Position numbers and translations under genes: made by a program
The notes under the pieces: model-generated
Seen by the model: the letters and a program-made list of their open reading frames with translations, nothing else
Databases searched by the model: none
What the model was told of the DNA's origin: nothing
Shown here: positions 1-10,812 of the stretch, piece after piece
How the letters are laid out: every line of letters begins with the position of its first letter
Position numbering within the stretch: position 1 is the first letter of the stretch
Assembly (NCBI GenBank): GCA_947169105.1
Contig: CAMVOL010000008.1
Location: 1 to 64,000 of the forward strand
Source: an uncultured Bacteroidales bacterium
GTDB lineage: Bacteria > Bacteroidota > Bacteroidia > Bacteroidales > WCHB1-69
DNA: 64,000 nt
Reading direction: 5' to 3'

Positions 1-1865
1 CCCTCAATTCCCCGATAGTCGTAGGAGGGCCGTCCGAACAGCAGCAGATAGCGGGGTTGGCTCCCCTGTGATTTTTCGTAAATCATCTTCATATAGTCGC
101 GGATGGCGGTGATGTCCTGCCCGCCGCTGGAGAATTCGTTGTAAACCTGCTGGGTTGTCACCACCTTGACCGTCAGTCCGTCGTTGGTGCGGCGGAATTC
201 CGCTAACCGTTCCGCTTGTGTCAGAAAGTCGGGGTGCGCCACGATGACCATATCCACTTGGCTGGAGCTGTGGAGGTCTTGATTGGGCACGCTTCCGACT
301 GGCGTGACGGAATAGCACTGGTTGTCGGTGAAAGCCACGAACTTGCGCAGTCGTTCGGTAGGGGTGATGAAGGAGTAGGTAGTGCCGGAGAGTGTCCCCG
401 CCATTTGGCTGACAGAGGTCAGTTCGGTCACATCCCACACTTTTGCGCTGGCGGACATGTTGTCAACCTGGAACTGCGTGACGGCGTTTTCACCCACGCT
501 TTCGGGGCGGCAGAAGGGGGTCTGCCAGCTCTCAAGGCGGAGGCGGCTCGGAAGTTGCCACTCTAAATAGTTGAGGTAGCCGCTGGCGGAGGAGTTGGGC
601 TTGCTGTAGGTGAGTGTGACAGGGGTGTTCCCTTGTGCTGTCAGGAAGGTGAAATCGCGGGAGGCTGTTTGGGCAAAATCCTGACCGCTAACAGAACTGA
701 TGGAGATGGAACCCTCGTTTCCGTTCACTTTTACGGAGAAATGGGAGAAGACGCCGGCGGCGGCGGCCACATCCACCGTGAGCCGTCCGGTGCCCGCCGC
801 AACGGATGGAAGCGGCAGCGTGTAAGTATAACTGGTGGTCACGTCGTAGCGGTCGCCGTACCAGCCCCGTCCCGCCTCGCCGAGGCAGTGCTCGTCAGTT
901 TCGTAAAATCCGTAATGGGTATAGGTGGTGGCGGTTTCAGTCGGTGTGAGCGCGCTGTGGTCTGTTACCTCAATGCGCCGTTTGCTCCCCACGCCCGCGT
1001 CTGCGTTGATGAAATAGTAGGCGGCGTTGTCGTACAGGTTGAACGTATGGGTGAAGCGCTGCTCTGTGGCGTTGAAGTTCCAGCCGTGTGGCCCTTCGGC
1101 ATAGAACAGGAAGTAGTCGCCCTCGTTGAAGCTGCCGTCGCCGCCGTCGTGCATCTCGATGGGCAGTTCCTGAAGGTCGTCGTAGCGGTCGGCGCTGTTG
1201 GCTTCGGGCAGCATCGTGCCGCCGTTGCCGAACAATGCAATCCGTGCCGAAGCGAGTCCGCTGACGGACATGCCCAAAGCGGCAAGATCGGCGTAGGTGA
1301 CTTTATGCACCCCCGTCTTCGAGACGGAGATTTTGTACCAGCTTCCGCTCCGCAGCACCGAACTTGCGGCGTAGGAATGGCTTTTTACTTCCTTCCAGGA
1401 GGTGGGTATCGCCCGTATGGATACACTGGCACTCAGCAGTTTCTCGTAGCCGTTTCCGATTTTCCGGATGGGAAGTATGGAAAGCGAGGTATAGTTCCGT
1501 TTCCGGTCCACAAGGGTGCGGGCGGTAGTGCGGAAATCGCTCTCTTGGAAGTTATTGGGTATCAATGAAGCCTCCTCTTCCGTCACACGGGCAGTCCGGA
1601 TGTCGGAAAGGGTCACTTCATATTCATCATAAAAGGCATCTGCCTCAAAACGTCCGAAATATTGCGGCAAAGTCTCAAATCCGTCCGCTGTAACGGCCCC
1701 GTCGAAATAGAGGAGGCGAAGGGTGGACCCATCAGAAAGTGTGTATTCCAATGGAGTTTTCCACAGGAAAGAAATATTTTTTTTAATATTTTGTGCCTGA
1801 ATATCAGTGGATTGGGTAAATGTTAGAAAAAAAAACAAAAAAAATACCCAAGAATTTTTTTTCAT
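1..1865 (-). CDS. porU: PorU, type IX secretion sortase, N-terminal part (gene runs off the left edge)
   Basis: PorU is the cell-surface gingipain-like (C25) peptidase that removes the C-terminal signal of type IX cargo and attaches the cargo to the surface. The visible 621 residues start with a signal peptide (MKKNSWVFFLFFFLTFTQS). A typical PorU N-terminal region follows, with the motif GSWYKISVSKTGVHKVTY around residue 180. The chain then enters the C25 domain, with NEFSSGGQDITAIRDYMKM about 40 residues before the edge. Catalytic His and Cys are expected beyond the window. No stop interrupts the frame. The start is the ATG just downstream of a TATTTTTG box at 1893-1900. It is divergent from a porP-gldJ pair, which fits a T9SS locus. 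The overlapping plus-strand frames are shadows. Confidence 0.9.
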   Translation of the reverse strand, partial: MKKNSWVFFLFFFLTFTQSTDIQAQNIKKNISFLWKTPLEYTLSDGSTLRLLYFDGAVTADGFETLPQYFGRFEADAFYDEYEVTLSDIRTARVTEEEASLIPNNFQESDFRTTARTLVDRKRNYTSLSILPIRKIGNGYEKLLSASVSIRAIPTSWKEVKSHSYAASSVLRSGSWYKISVSKTGVHKVTYADLAALGMSVSGLASARIALFGNGGTMLPEANSADRYDDLQELPIEMHDGGDGSFNEGDYFLFYAEGPHGWNFNATEQRFTHTFNLYDNAAYYFINADAGVGSKRRIEVTDHSALTPTETATTYTHYGFYETDEHCLGEAGRGWYGDRYDVTTSYTYTLPLPSVAAGTGRLTVDVAAAAGVFSHFSVKVNGNEGSISISSVSGQDFAQTASRDFTFLTAQGNTPVTLTYSKPNSSASGYLNYLEWQLPSRLRLESWQTPFCRPESVGENAVTQFQVDNMSASAKVWDVTELTSVSQMAGTLSGTTYSFITPTERLRKFVAFTDNQCYSVTPVGSVPNQDLHSSSQVDMVIVAHPDFLTQAERLAEFRRTNDGLTVKVVTTQQVYNEFSSGGQDITAIRDYMKMIYEKSQGSQPRYLLLFGRPSYDYRGIE

Positions 1866-1892
1866 ATTTCGTTTGGATGTTTGTATAAAAGC

Positions 1893-1900
1893 CAAAAATA
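1893..1900 (-). promoter_or_regulatory. Promoter -7 box of porU
   Basis: On the minus strand this reads TATTTTTG, a match to the Bacteroidota -7 consensus TAnnTTTG. It lies about 28 bases before the porU ATG, giving a leader of roughly 20 nt. Confidence 0.6.
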
Positions 1901-1987
1901 AACGTAGGAGCCAAAGTAAAATTGCAGAAAATATCGAATGTTGATAACTTTTTATAAAATTATTCGTAAAAGCTGGCTATAAATTGT

Positions 1988-1995
1988 TACTTTTG
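1988..1995 (+). promoter_or_regulatory. Promoter -7 box of porP-gldJ
   Basis: TACTTTTG matches the Bacteroidota -7 consensus TAnnTTTG and lies 35 bases before the porP ATG. Together with the box at 1893-1900 it makes a divergent promoter region for the T9SS genes. Confidence 0.7.
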
Positions 1996-2030
1996 CACCC
2001 TGTGTTAAATTAGGAATAAAAACTGAAACC

Positions 2031-3020
2031 ATGAATAAACGAATCGCCTGTTTGTGTGGAATCATTGTGCTGGTGCTGGGAAGTTTCCGGCTGTCGGCCC
2101 AGGATCCGCACTTCTCCCAGTTCTTTGCCAATCCGCTGTACCTGAATCCCGCTTTTGCGGGGGCGAATGTGTGTCCGCGCGTCACGGCCCACTTCCGCGA
2201 CCAGTGGCCCAACATCCACGGCACGTACATCACCTATTCGGCATCCTACGACCAGCACTTCGATAAAATAGCAGGCGGTATCGGAGTCTTGTTTATGGGC
2301 GACCACCAAGGTCAGGGCGTCATCAACACCTATTCAGCAAGTTTCATTTATTCCTACAAACTGAAAATTTCCCGTAAGTTCAATATGCGTTTTGCCTTGC
2401 AGGCGACCTACCAGCAGAAAAGTCTCGACTGGAACCGCCTCACTTTCGGCGATATGATCGACCCCAAGTACGGCTTTGTCTATGAGACCAATGAAACCGC
2501 ACCGAAGAAGCAGTCGAAGGCCATCGCTGACTTCTCCGCCGGCTTTATCGGCTACACCAAGAACTTCTACTTCGGACTGGCCGTCAACCACGTCACCCGC
2601 CCCTACGAAGGGTTCATCTCCACGAGCCGTCTGCCCGTCAAGTGGACCGCCCATGTCGGTGGCTATTTCGACCTCAAACGCCGCAGCCGCAAAAGCCGCT
2701 CCTTCGGCGATGTCTCCATCAGCCCGAACATCATCTACCAGCACCAGATGGAGTTCCATCAGCTGAACTACGGCCTGTACGTCAATTACTACCCCTTCGT
2801 GGTGGGTATTTGGTACCGCCAGAGCTTCCGTAACCCCGACGCCGTTATCTTTATGTTCGGTTTGCAGCACGAAATGATCCGTCTGGCCTACTCCTACGAC
2901 CTCACGGTCTCCAAGCTCGCCAACCTCTCCGGCGGCGGTCACGAGGTGTCACTGCAGTTCCTTTTCCCCTGCCCGGAACGCCGTATCGTGAAAAAAGACC
3001 TCAACTGCCCGACTTTCTAA
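2031..3020 (+). CDS. porP: PorP/SprF family type IX secretion outer membrane protein
   Basis: This 329-residue protein has a signal peptide (ending near LSAQDP) and the family N-terminal motif DPHFSQFFANPLYLNPAFAG at residues 25-44. A predicted beta-barrel body follows, with repeated aromatic-ended strands. PorP/SprF proteins are outer membrane barrels that work with the T9SS or anchor particular adhesins. The gene is divergent from porU and 61 bases ahead of a GldJ-type lipoprotein gene, so the two probably form one unit. Whether this is the core PorP or one of the many SprF-like paralogues cannot be settled here, because porK, porL, porM and porN are not next to it. Confidence 0.85.
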   Translation: MNKRIACLCGIIVLVLGSFRLSAQDPHFSQFFANPLYLNPAFAGANVCPRVTAHFRDQWPNIHGTYITYSASYDQHFDKIAGGIGVLFMGDHQGQGVINTYSASFIYSYKLKISRKFNMRFALQATYQQKSLDWNRLTFGDMIDPKYGFVYETNETAPKKQSKAIADFSAGFIGYTKNFYFGLAVNHVTRPYEGFISTSRLPVKWTAHVGGYFDLKRRSRKSRSFGDVSISPNIIYQHQMEFHQLNYGLYVNYYPFVVGIWYRQSFRNPDAVIFMFGLQHEMIRLAYSYDLTVSKLANLSGGGHEVSLQFLFPCPERRIVKKDLNCPTF

Positions 3021-3081
3021 ACGTTACTACATAATAATATTGAAAAATCATCGTTTACTCAAGATTAAAATCAAAAATACA

Positions 3082-4578
3082 ATGAATAAGATTGGAAGAT
3101 TTTCAGGTTTGATGCTGATTGCCGCAGTCGCACTTTTGTTCAGCTCCTGCAAAAAAGAGTATTCCCACACTACCGGTTGGGAGTACAACAATGCGGAGAA
3201 TGGCGGCTTTGAAGTCTATCCCTTTGTGGAACAGGCAACCGGCCCCGGCCTTGTGCTCATTGAAGGCGGTACTTTCGTCTTCGGACGTATGGAGCAGGAT
3301 GTGATGTACGACTGGGACAACACCCCGCACCGCGTTACCATCTCCTCCTTCTATATGGACGAGACCGAAATCAGCAACCTCGACTACCGCGAATACCTCC
3401 ACTGGCTTGAGAGAGTGTTCATCCCCGCTGACCTGAAGACCGTTTACGACAATGCCTATCCGGACGAGAACGTATGGCGCGAGAAACTCTCCTTCGCCGA
3501 AACCCAAGTCGAATATTATTTCAAATATCCCGCATACAACCACTATCCGGTTGTGGGCGTGAGCTGGCTGCAGGCCACCAACTACGCCGCATGGCGTACC
3601 GACCGCGTGAATGAGCAGATCCTTGTGGATATGGGCTTCATCGACTGGAACCCCGACCCGTCACCGGAACTCTACTTCACCACCGATGCCTACCTCACTT
3701 ACGAGACATACGAGATGGAGACCGACCATCGTCTTCAGAATATCTCCACCGGCGACTACCGCAACGTGATTATGGAAGACGGTATCCTCCTTCCGAAATA
3801 CCGCCTCCCCACCGAGGCTGAATGGGAGTACGCCGCCTACGCCCTTATCGGTAATACGCTGAACGAACGTATCCTTGAACGTAAGCTCTACCCGTGGAAC
3901 GGCCACTACACCCGTACGGATGACAAGAAATATTATGGTGACTTTGTCGCCAACACCCGCCGCGGCCGCGGTGACCTGATGGGTGTCGCCGGCTACCTCA
4001 ACGACGCTTCCGATATACCAGCTCCCGTCAACTCCTACTGGCCCAATGACTACGGCTTGTACAATATGGGCGGTAATGTTGCCGAGTGGGTGATGGACGT
4101 TTACAGACAGAAATCCCACGACGATGTCTATGAGTTCAACCCGTTCCGTGGCAACTACTACGAAACCAAGAAACTTCTCGAAGATGGTACGGTGGAAGAC
4201 CGCGACAGCGTGGGCCAGATCCCGATGGTACCCGTCTCCGATTTCAAGAACGACCGCAGACGCAACTACCGTCAGGCCGACAATAAGAACTACCTTGACG
4301 GTGACTGGGCTTCCCTCATTGATGAAGAACTCTGGAAGAACGGTTCCGATGATGCCACCTCCACCATGTATCCGAAGAAAACAGGCGAGAACTACAGCTA
4401 CTCTATGGTCGGTGACCACGCCCGCGTTTACAAAGGAGGTTCATGGATTGACCCGCAGTACTATGCCGCTCCCGGCCAGAGACGCTGGATGGAAGAGGAC
4501 GAATCGGCCAAGAACATCGGCTTCCGTTGCGCAATGGCCCGTTTGGGTACACCTTCCGGCGGCAGCGTGACAAGATAA
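3082..4578 (+). CDS. gldJ: GldJ-type lipoprotein with SUMF1/formylglycine-generating-enzyme fold
   Basis: The start at 3082 is preferred over an upstream in-frame ATG at 3040, because it puts a lipoprotein signal directly at the N-terminus (MNKIGRFSGLMLIAAVALL then FSSC). The mature protein carries a SUMF1-like fold: VLIEGGTFVFGRMEQDVMYD, FYMDETEISNLDYREYL, YPVVGVSWLQATNYAAWRTD, RLPTEAEWEYAA, GNVAEWVMDVY and VYKGGSWID. The EQDVMYDW and WRTDRVNE motifs are those I associate with GldJ rather than GldK/PorK. GldJ belongs to the gliding/T9SS apparatus and is thought to stabilise GldK. The protein has 498 residues. A terminator follows at 4604-4631. Confidence 0.8.
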   Translation: MNKIGRFSGLMLIAAVALLFSSCKKEYSHTTGWEYNNAENGGFEVYPFVEQATGPGLVLIEGGTFVFGRMEQDVMYDWDNTPHRVTISSFYMDETEISNLDYREYLHWLERVFIPADLKTVYDNAYPDENVWREKLSFAETQVEYYFKYPAYNHYPVVGVSWLQATNYAAWRTDRVNEQILVDMGFIDWNPDPSPELYFTTDAYLTYETYEMETDHRLQNISTGDYRNVIMEDGILLPKYRLPTEAEWEYAAYALIGNTLNERILERKLYPWNGHYTRTDDKKYYGDFVANTRRGRGDLMGVAGYLNDASDIPAPVNSYWPNDYGLYNMGGNVAEWVMDVYRQKSHDDVYEFNPFRGNYYETKKLLEDGTVEDRDSVGQIPMVPVSDFKNDRRRNYRQADNKNYLDGDWASLIDEELWKNGSDDATSTMYPKKTGENYSYSMVGDHARVYKGGSWIDPQYYAAPGQRRWMEEDESAKNIGFRCAMARLGTPSGGSVTR

Positions 4579-4603
4579 TCCTATAATTATATAAATATGT
4601 ATC

Positions 4604-4631
4604 GGACGGGTTCTTCCCGTCCATTTTTTTA
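4604..4631 (+). terminator. Rho-independent terminator after gldJ
   Basis: GGACGGG (4604-4610) and CCCGTCC (4616-4622) form a 7-bp stem with loop TTCTT, followed by A and seven T. It ends only 17 bases before the hldD ATG, so hldD is either fed by read-through or has an internal promoter I do not recognise. Confidence 0.75.
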
Positions 4632-4647
4632 TTGCAAAAAAGGACCA

Positions 4648-5613
4648 ATGATTGTAATTACGGGCGCTGCCGGCTTCATCGGCAGCTGTATGGCACAGAA
4701 AATGAACGAGTCGGGTCGCACAGACCTCATCCTCGTGGACGATTTTACCAAGGAACAGAAAAAACGGAACTGGGCGGACAAGCAGTATGCGGACAAAATC
4801 GCCCGTAACGACTTTTTCGCGTGGGCGGAGGCCAACGCCCGCCACATCGACTTCGTCGTCCACCTCGGTGCCCGCACCGACACTACTGAGATGGACTGGG
4901 CCGTCTTTGAAGAACTGAACGTGTCTTATACGCAACGGATGTGGGAGTTCTGCACCCGCCACTGCGTGCCCCTACTGTATGCCTCTTCCGCTGCAACTTA
5001 CGGGGCGGGCGGGCGCGGCTACCGCGATGACGAAAGCGACATTCCGAACTTGCAACCGCTGAACCCATACGGGAAATCAAAGAACGAGATTGACAAATGG
5101 ATTCTGAAGCAGACGGAAACGCCGCCGCAATGGGCTGGTTTCAAGTTCTTCAACGTGTTCGGCCCGAACGAATACCATAAGGGACGGATGGCCTCGGTGA
5201 TTTTTCACTCCTTCAACCAGATCAATGAAACCGGTCGGGTGAAACTGTTCCGCTCGCACCGCCCCGACTTCGCCGACGGGGAGCAGAAACGTGACTTCGT
5301 GTATGTGAAGGACGTGGTGAACGTGCTGCACAGCTTCACGGAGCGGAAATATCCCGATGGTATCTACAACCTCGGCACCGGCTGCGCCCGCACCTTCCAT
5401 GATCTGGCCACCGCCACGTTCCGCGCGATGGGCAAATCCCCTGCCATTGACTATATTGACATTCCCGCCGACATCCGTGACAAATACCAGTATTTCACTG
5501 AAGCCGATATGCATAAGCTCCGTACGGCGGGGTATGCGAATACGTTTTCTTCTTTGGAAATGGGTGTAACTGATTATGTATCAAAATATTTAATGAAAGA
5601 CAGGACCTATTAG
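4648..5613 (+). CDS. hldD: ADP-L-glycero-D-manno-heptose 6-epimerase
   Basis: HldD (RfaD) makes ADP-L-glycero-D-manno-heptose for the lipopolysaccharide inner core. It is a short-chain dehydrogenase fold: the NAD(P)-binding GAAGFIGSCMAQKM is at residues 6-19, the catalytic region SSAATYG is followed by the YGKSK Tyr/Lys pair near residue 145, and FFNVFGPNEYHKGRMAS is the family substrate motif. The 321-residue length fits the family. The start at 4648 is chosen because an earlier in-frame ATG at 4597 would place the gldJ terminator inside the coding region. Transcription beyond the terminator is unclear. Confidence 0.9.
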   Translation: MIVITGAAGFIGSCMAQKMNESGRTDLILVDDFTKEQKKRNWADKQYADKIARNDFFAWAEANARHIDFVVHLGARTDTTEMDWAVFEELNVSYTQRMWEFCTRHCVPLLYASSAATYGAGGRGYRDDESDIPNLQPLNPYGKSKNEIDKWILKQTETPPQWAGFKFFNVFGPNEYHKGRMASVIFHSFNQINETGRVKLFRSHRPDFADGEQKRDFVYVKDVVNVLHSFTERKYPDGIYNLGTGCARTFHDLATATFRAMGKSPAIDYIDIPADIRDKYQYFTEADMHKLRTAGYANTFSSLEMGVTDYVSKYLMKDRTY

Positions 5614-5665
5614 AAAAAATATTGAATTTTTTTCTGAAAAAAGGTCTCCATTAGAGAAATATTTA

Positions 5666-5673
5666 TACTTTTG
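5666..5673 (+). promoter_or_regulatory. Promoter -7 box of recQ
   Basis: TACTTTTG, matching TAnnTTTG, lies 88 bases before the recQ ATG in an A+T-rich spacer, implying a leader of about 80 nt. Confidence 0.65.
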
Positions 5674-5760
5674 TACTCCCGTTGTTCGGTAAGCAAAACC
5701 AGCAGCGGGAGTTCATATTTTCGGATTATTACATAACAGGTTATCAAACTAACACTGACT

Positions 5761-7956
5761 ATGCATAAGTTTACGGAAAAGGAGATTCTGAAGATGTTGA
5801 AGAAGTTCTTCGGATTCACCCAGTTCAAAGGAAGACAGTTGGAAATCATCAAGGCGTTGCTGGACGGCAAGGACTGTTTCGTCATTATGCCGACGGGCGG
5901 CGGAAAGTCGCTGTGCTACCAGCTGCCGGCACTGATGTGCGAGGGAACCGCCATCATCATTTCGCCGCTGATTGCACTGATGAAAAATCAGGTGGACGCG
6001 CTCCGTACCTATAGCTCGGAAGGTGGCGTGGCGCACTTCCTCAACTCCTCGCTGTCAAAGGCCGAAATCAACGAAGTCCGGGAGGATCTACTGAGCGGGA
6101 AGACCAAACTACTCTACGTTGCCCCTGAGTCGCTGACGAAGGAGGAGAACGTGGACTTCTTCAAGGCCATCAACATCTCGTTCTATGCCATTGATGAGGC
6201 GCACTGTATCTCCGAGTGGGGGCACGACTTCCGTCCGGAGTACCGCCGTATCCGTTCCATCATCTCGGCCATCGGCAAGCAGGTGCCGGTCATCGCTCTC
6301 ACCGCCACGGCCACACCCAAGGTGAGTGCCGACATCCAGAAGAACCTCTGTATGGACAAGGCGGAGACCTTCATCTCCTCTTTCAACCGTCCCAACCTCT
6401 ACTACGAAATCCGCGAAAAGACCAAGGATATTGACAAGGATATCGTCAAGTTCATCAAGAGCCATCCCGGGAAAGCGGGTATTGTGTATTGCCTCAGTCG
6501 CAAGAAGGTGGAGGAGTTTGCGGAGTTCTTGCAAGCTAACAAGATACGGGCTTTGCCTTATCATGCCGGCCTCGATTCCAAAACCCGCGTCGAGAATCAG
6601 GACGCTTTCCTGATGGAAAAGGCCGACGTGATTGTCGCCACCATCGCTTTCGGCATGGGTATTGACAAGCCTGATGTGCGGTTCGTTATCCACTACGACA
6701 TGCCGAAGAGCCTGGAAGGATACTACCAGGAGACCGGCCGTGCCGGCCGTGACGACGGCGAAGGGTTGTGTGTCGCCTTTTACGACTATAAAGATTTGAA
6801 CAAGTTGGAGAAGTTCTCCACCAAGAAGTCGGTGGCGGAGCAGGAGATTGTGAAGCAGCTGCTGGCGGAAACCGCCTCGTATGCCGAGTCCACCTCGTGC
6901 CGTCGCAAGCATCTTCTGCACTATTTCGGTGAAAGCTATCCGGAGGAGAATTGCGGCAACTGCGACAACTGTCTGCATCCCAAGCCGAAAATGGATGCGC
7001 AGGATCAGATCCAGCTGGTACTTGACATCATCCAGACCATCAAGCAGCAGTTCAAGGAAGACCACATCATTGACATCATCACAGGGGAGAAAACGACCAC
7101 CATCACCAAATTTAAGCACCACCAGCTCAGCCAGTTCGGAGAAGGGCAGAACTACGACGCCAAGTTCTGGTCCAACGTCATCCGGCTCGCCATCTTCGAA
7201 GGGCTTGTTTACAAGGATGTGGAAACTTACGGGCTGCTGAAAATCACCCCGAAAGGGGAGAAGTACGTCACCAATCCGTACAGCATCTTTGTCGCCAAGC
7301 CAAAAACTGACGACGATGACGACGAGAGCGATGAAGTGTTCATCCCCAAAGGCGAGGCCATGGACGACAATCCGCTTTATGGGATGTTGAAGGACTTGCG
7401 GAAGGAGATTTCGCAGAAGGAGAATCTGCCGACCTACGTCATCTTTCAGGATGTTTCTCTTGAGGACATGTGCATCCAGTACCCCACCACCATCGACGAG
7501 ATGTCGCACATCAGCGGCGTGGGTGTCGGGAAGGCGCAGAAGTACGGAAAGCCCTTTGTGGAACTCATCAAGCAGTACGTGGAGGAGAACGACATTATCC
7601 GCCCGCAGGATTTTGTCGTCAAGTCGCCGACAAACCTGTCCGCCATCAATGTCTATATCATTCAGAATATCGACCGTATGATTGCTTTCGAGGACATCGC
7701 GATGGGCAAGAACCTTGACATGGACGAACTGCTCACGCAGATAGAAAGCATCGTGTCGTCCGGAATGAAGCTCAACATCGACTATTACATCGAAGAGACC
7801 ATTGATCCCGACCATCAGGAGGAGATTTTGGACTACTTCGCCAACGCTGAGTCTGATTCGGTGGATGACGCGCTTGAGGAGCTAGGCGAGGACGAATATA
7901 CGATGGAGGAAATCCGCATCATGCGCATCAAATTCCTCTCGGATATGGGCAATTAG
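5761..7956 (+). CDS. recQ: ATP-dependent DNA helicase RecQ
   Basis: This is a 3'-5' superfamily 2 DNA helicase of recombination and replication-fork repair. Walker A PTGGGKS lies at residues 44-50, the DEAH box at 145-148 followed by CISEWGHDFRPEY, and the helicase C motif near QETGRAGRDD. The RQC zinc site has Cys residues in CRRKHLLHYFGE and CGNCDNC (about 380-405). The C-terminal third holds a winged helix and an HRDC-like region (MSHISGVGVGKAQKYGKPF). At 731 residues it is longer than E. coli RecQ because of the C-terminal extension, as I recall for Bacteroidota RecQ. It is monocistronic, with its own promoter and a strong terminator. Confidence 0.95.
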   Translation: MHKFTEKEILKMLKKFFGFTQFKGRQLEIIKALLDGKDCFVIMPTGGGKSLCYQLPALMCEGTAIIISPLIALMKNQVDALRTYSSEGGVAHFLNSSLSKAEINEVREDLLSGKTKLLYVAPESLTKEENVDFFKAINISFYAIDEAHCISEWGHDFRPEYRRIRSIISAIGKQVPVIALTATATPKVSADIQKNLCMDKAETFISSFNRPNLYYEIREKTKDIDKDIVKFIKSHPGKAGIVYCLSRKKVEEFAEFLQANKIRALPYHAGLDSKTRVENQDAFLMEKADVIVATIAFGMGIDKPDVRFVIHYDMPKSLEGYYQETGRAGRDDGEGLCVAFYDYKDLNKLEKFSTKKSVAEQEIVKQLLAETASYAESTSCRRKHLLHYFGESYPEENCGNCDNCLHPKPKMDAQDQIQLVLDIIQTIKQQFKEDHIIDIITGEKTTTITKFKHHQLSQFGEGQNYDAKFWSNVIRLAIFEGLVYKDVETYGLLKITPKGEKYVTNPYSIFVAKPKTDDDDDESDEVFIPKGEAMDDNPLYGMLKDLRKEISQKENLPTYVIFQDVSLEDMCIQYPTTIDEMSHISGVGVGKAQKYGKPFVELIKQYVEENDIIRPQDFVVKSPTNLSAINVYIIQNIDRMIAFEDIAMGKNLDMDELLTQIESIVSSGMKLNIDYYIEETIDPDHQEEILDYFANAESDSVDDALEELGEDEYTMEEIRIMRIKFLSDMGN

Positions 7957-7975
7957 CAGGCCCTTTTTCCGAAGT

Positions 7976-8028
7976 AAAAAAACTTGCAATTTTATTGGAA
8001 TTTTCCCTTTCAAATTGCAAGTTTTTTT
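7976..8028 (+). terminator. recQ terminator with perfect 17-bp stem
   Basis: The arm 7976-7992 and its exact reverse complement 8012-8028 flank a 19-nt loop. The 3' arm ends in a run of eight T. The hairpin starts 19 bases after the recQ stop and its T run abuts the gyrB -7 box. Confidence 0.85.
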
Positions 8029-8030
8029 TG

Positions 8031-8038
8031 TATATTTG
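8031..8038 (+). promoter_or_regulatory. Promoter -7 box of gyrB
   Basis: TATATTTG matches TAnnTTTG. A near -33 element TTTC lies at 8008-8011 with 19-bp spacing, inside the recQ terminator, so terminator and promoter share DNA. Confidence 0.7.
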
Positions 8039-8049
8039 CAATGTTTTAA

Positions 8050-10047
<1,998 letters not shown>

Positions 10048-10059
10048 CAAGCCCCTTTT

Positions 10060-10812
10060 ATGGAAGAAGAAAACATTCCCCAGCCAGAAGAAATGACGCA
10101 GATGCCGGAAACTGTGCAAGAACCGGTGCAAGAGCTTGCGCAGGAACCAATAGTCATTCTGAAGAATATTGATATTTTCCAGAAGAAAATATTGATTCTT
10201 TCCAAAGTCAACATCACCGTCAATAAGGGTGAATTCGTCTATCTGATTGGAAAGACGGGTAGCGGAAAATCCTCTATCCTGAAGGTGCTTTTTGCCGATG
10301 TGCCGGCAGTGGGCGAGGAGGCGAAATGTGTCGGCTTTGATTTGAAGAATCTCAAGACCAAGCATATTCCGCAGTTGCGTCGCAAGTTGGGTATTGTTTT
10401 CCAGGACTATCAACTTCTTAGTAATAAGACGGTTGAAGAAAATCTGATATTTGCGATGAAGGCCACTGGCTGGAAGGACGAGAAAGCGATGAAGACCCGT
10501 GTGCAGGAAGTGCTTCGGCTGGTTCATCTGGAGACCAAGGATTTCAAGTATCCGCACCAACTGTCGGGTGGTGAGCAGCAGCGCGTCTGCATCGCCCGCG
10601 CCCTCATCAACAAGCCGGAGGTGATCCTTGCCGACGAGCCCACCGGCAGTCTCGATCCCATCACCGCCGAGGAGATTTTCAAAATCATGCACGACATTAA
10701 CCAAGATGGCACCACCGTCATTATGGCTACTCACAACTTCCCGATGATCAATAAGTTCGCGTCCCGCACCATCTGTATTGAAGACGGTAACATCATCGAC
10801 TCCCTCGTATAA
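10060..10812 (+). CDS. ftsE: FtsE-like ABC transporter ATP-binding protein
   Basis: The 250-residue protein has an ABC ATPase core: Walker [10 protein letters not shown] near residue 64, Q-loop [15 protein letters not shown], signature LSGGEQQRV, Walker [14 protein letters not shown] and switch His in MATHNF. The YQLL and [10 protein letters not shown] pattern is that of FtsE, which with FtsX controls peptidoglycan hydrolysis at the division site. An acidic, proline-rich N-terminal extension of about 30 residues ([20 protein letters not shown]) is unusual for the family. No ftsX is adjacent. The stop codon overlaps the start of the next gene as TAATG, implying translational coupling. Confidence 0.8.
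   Translation: MEEENIPQPEEMTQMPETVQEPVQELAQEPIVILKNIDIFQKKILILSKVNITVNKGEFVYLIGKTGSGKSSILKVLFADVPAVGEEAKCVGFDLKNLKTKHIPQLRRKLGIVFQDYQLLSNKTVEENLIFAMKATGWKDEKAMKTRVQEVLRLVHLETKDFKYPHQLSGGEQQRVCIARALINKPEVILADEPTGSLDPITAEEIFKIMHDINQDGTTVIMATHNFPMINKFASRTICIEDGNIIDSLV

Noticed and set aside
633..1568. Plus-strand frames at 216-566 and 633-1568
   Set aside because: They lie opposite porU, whose reading frame is continuous from a signal peptide to the window edge.
6109..7815. Minus-strand frame (568 codons) opposite recQ
   Set aside because: It is a shadow of the well-supported recQ gene.
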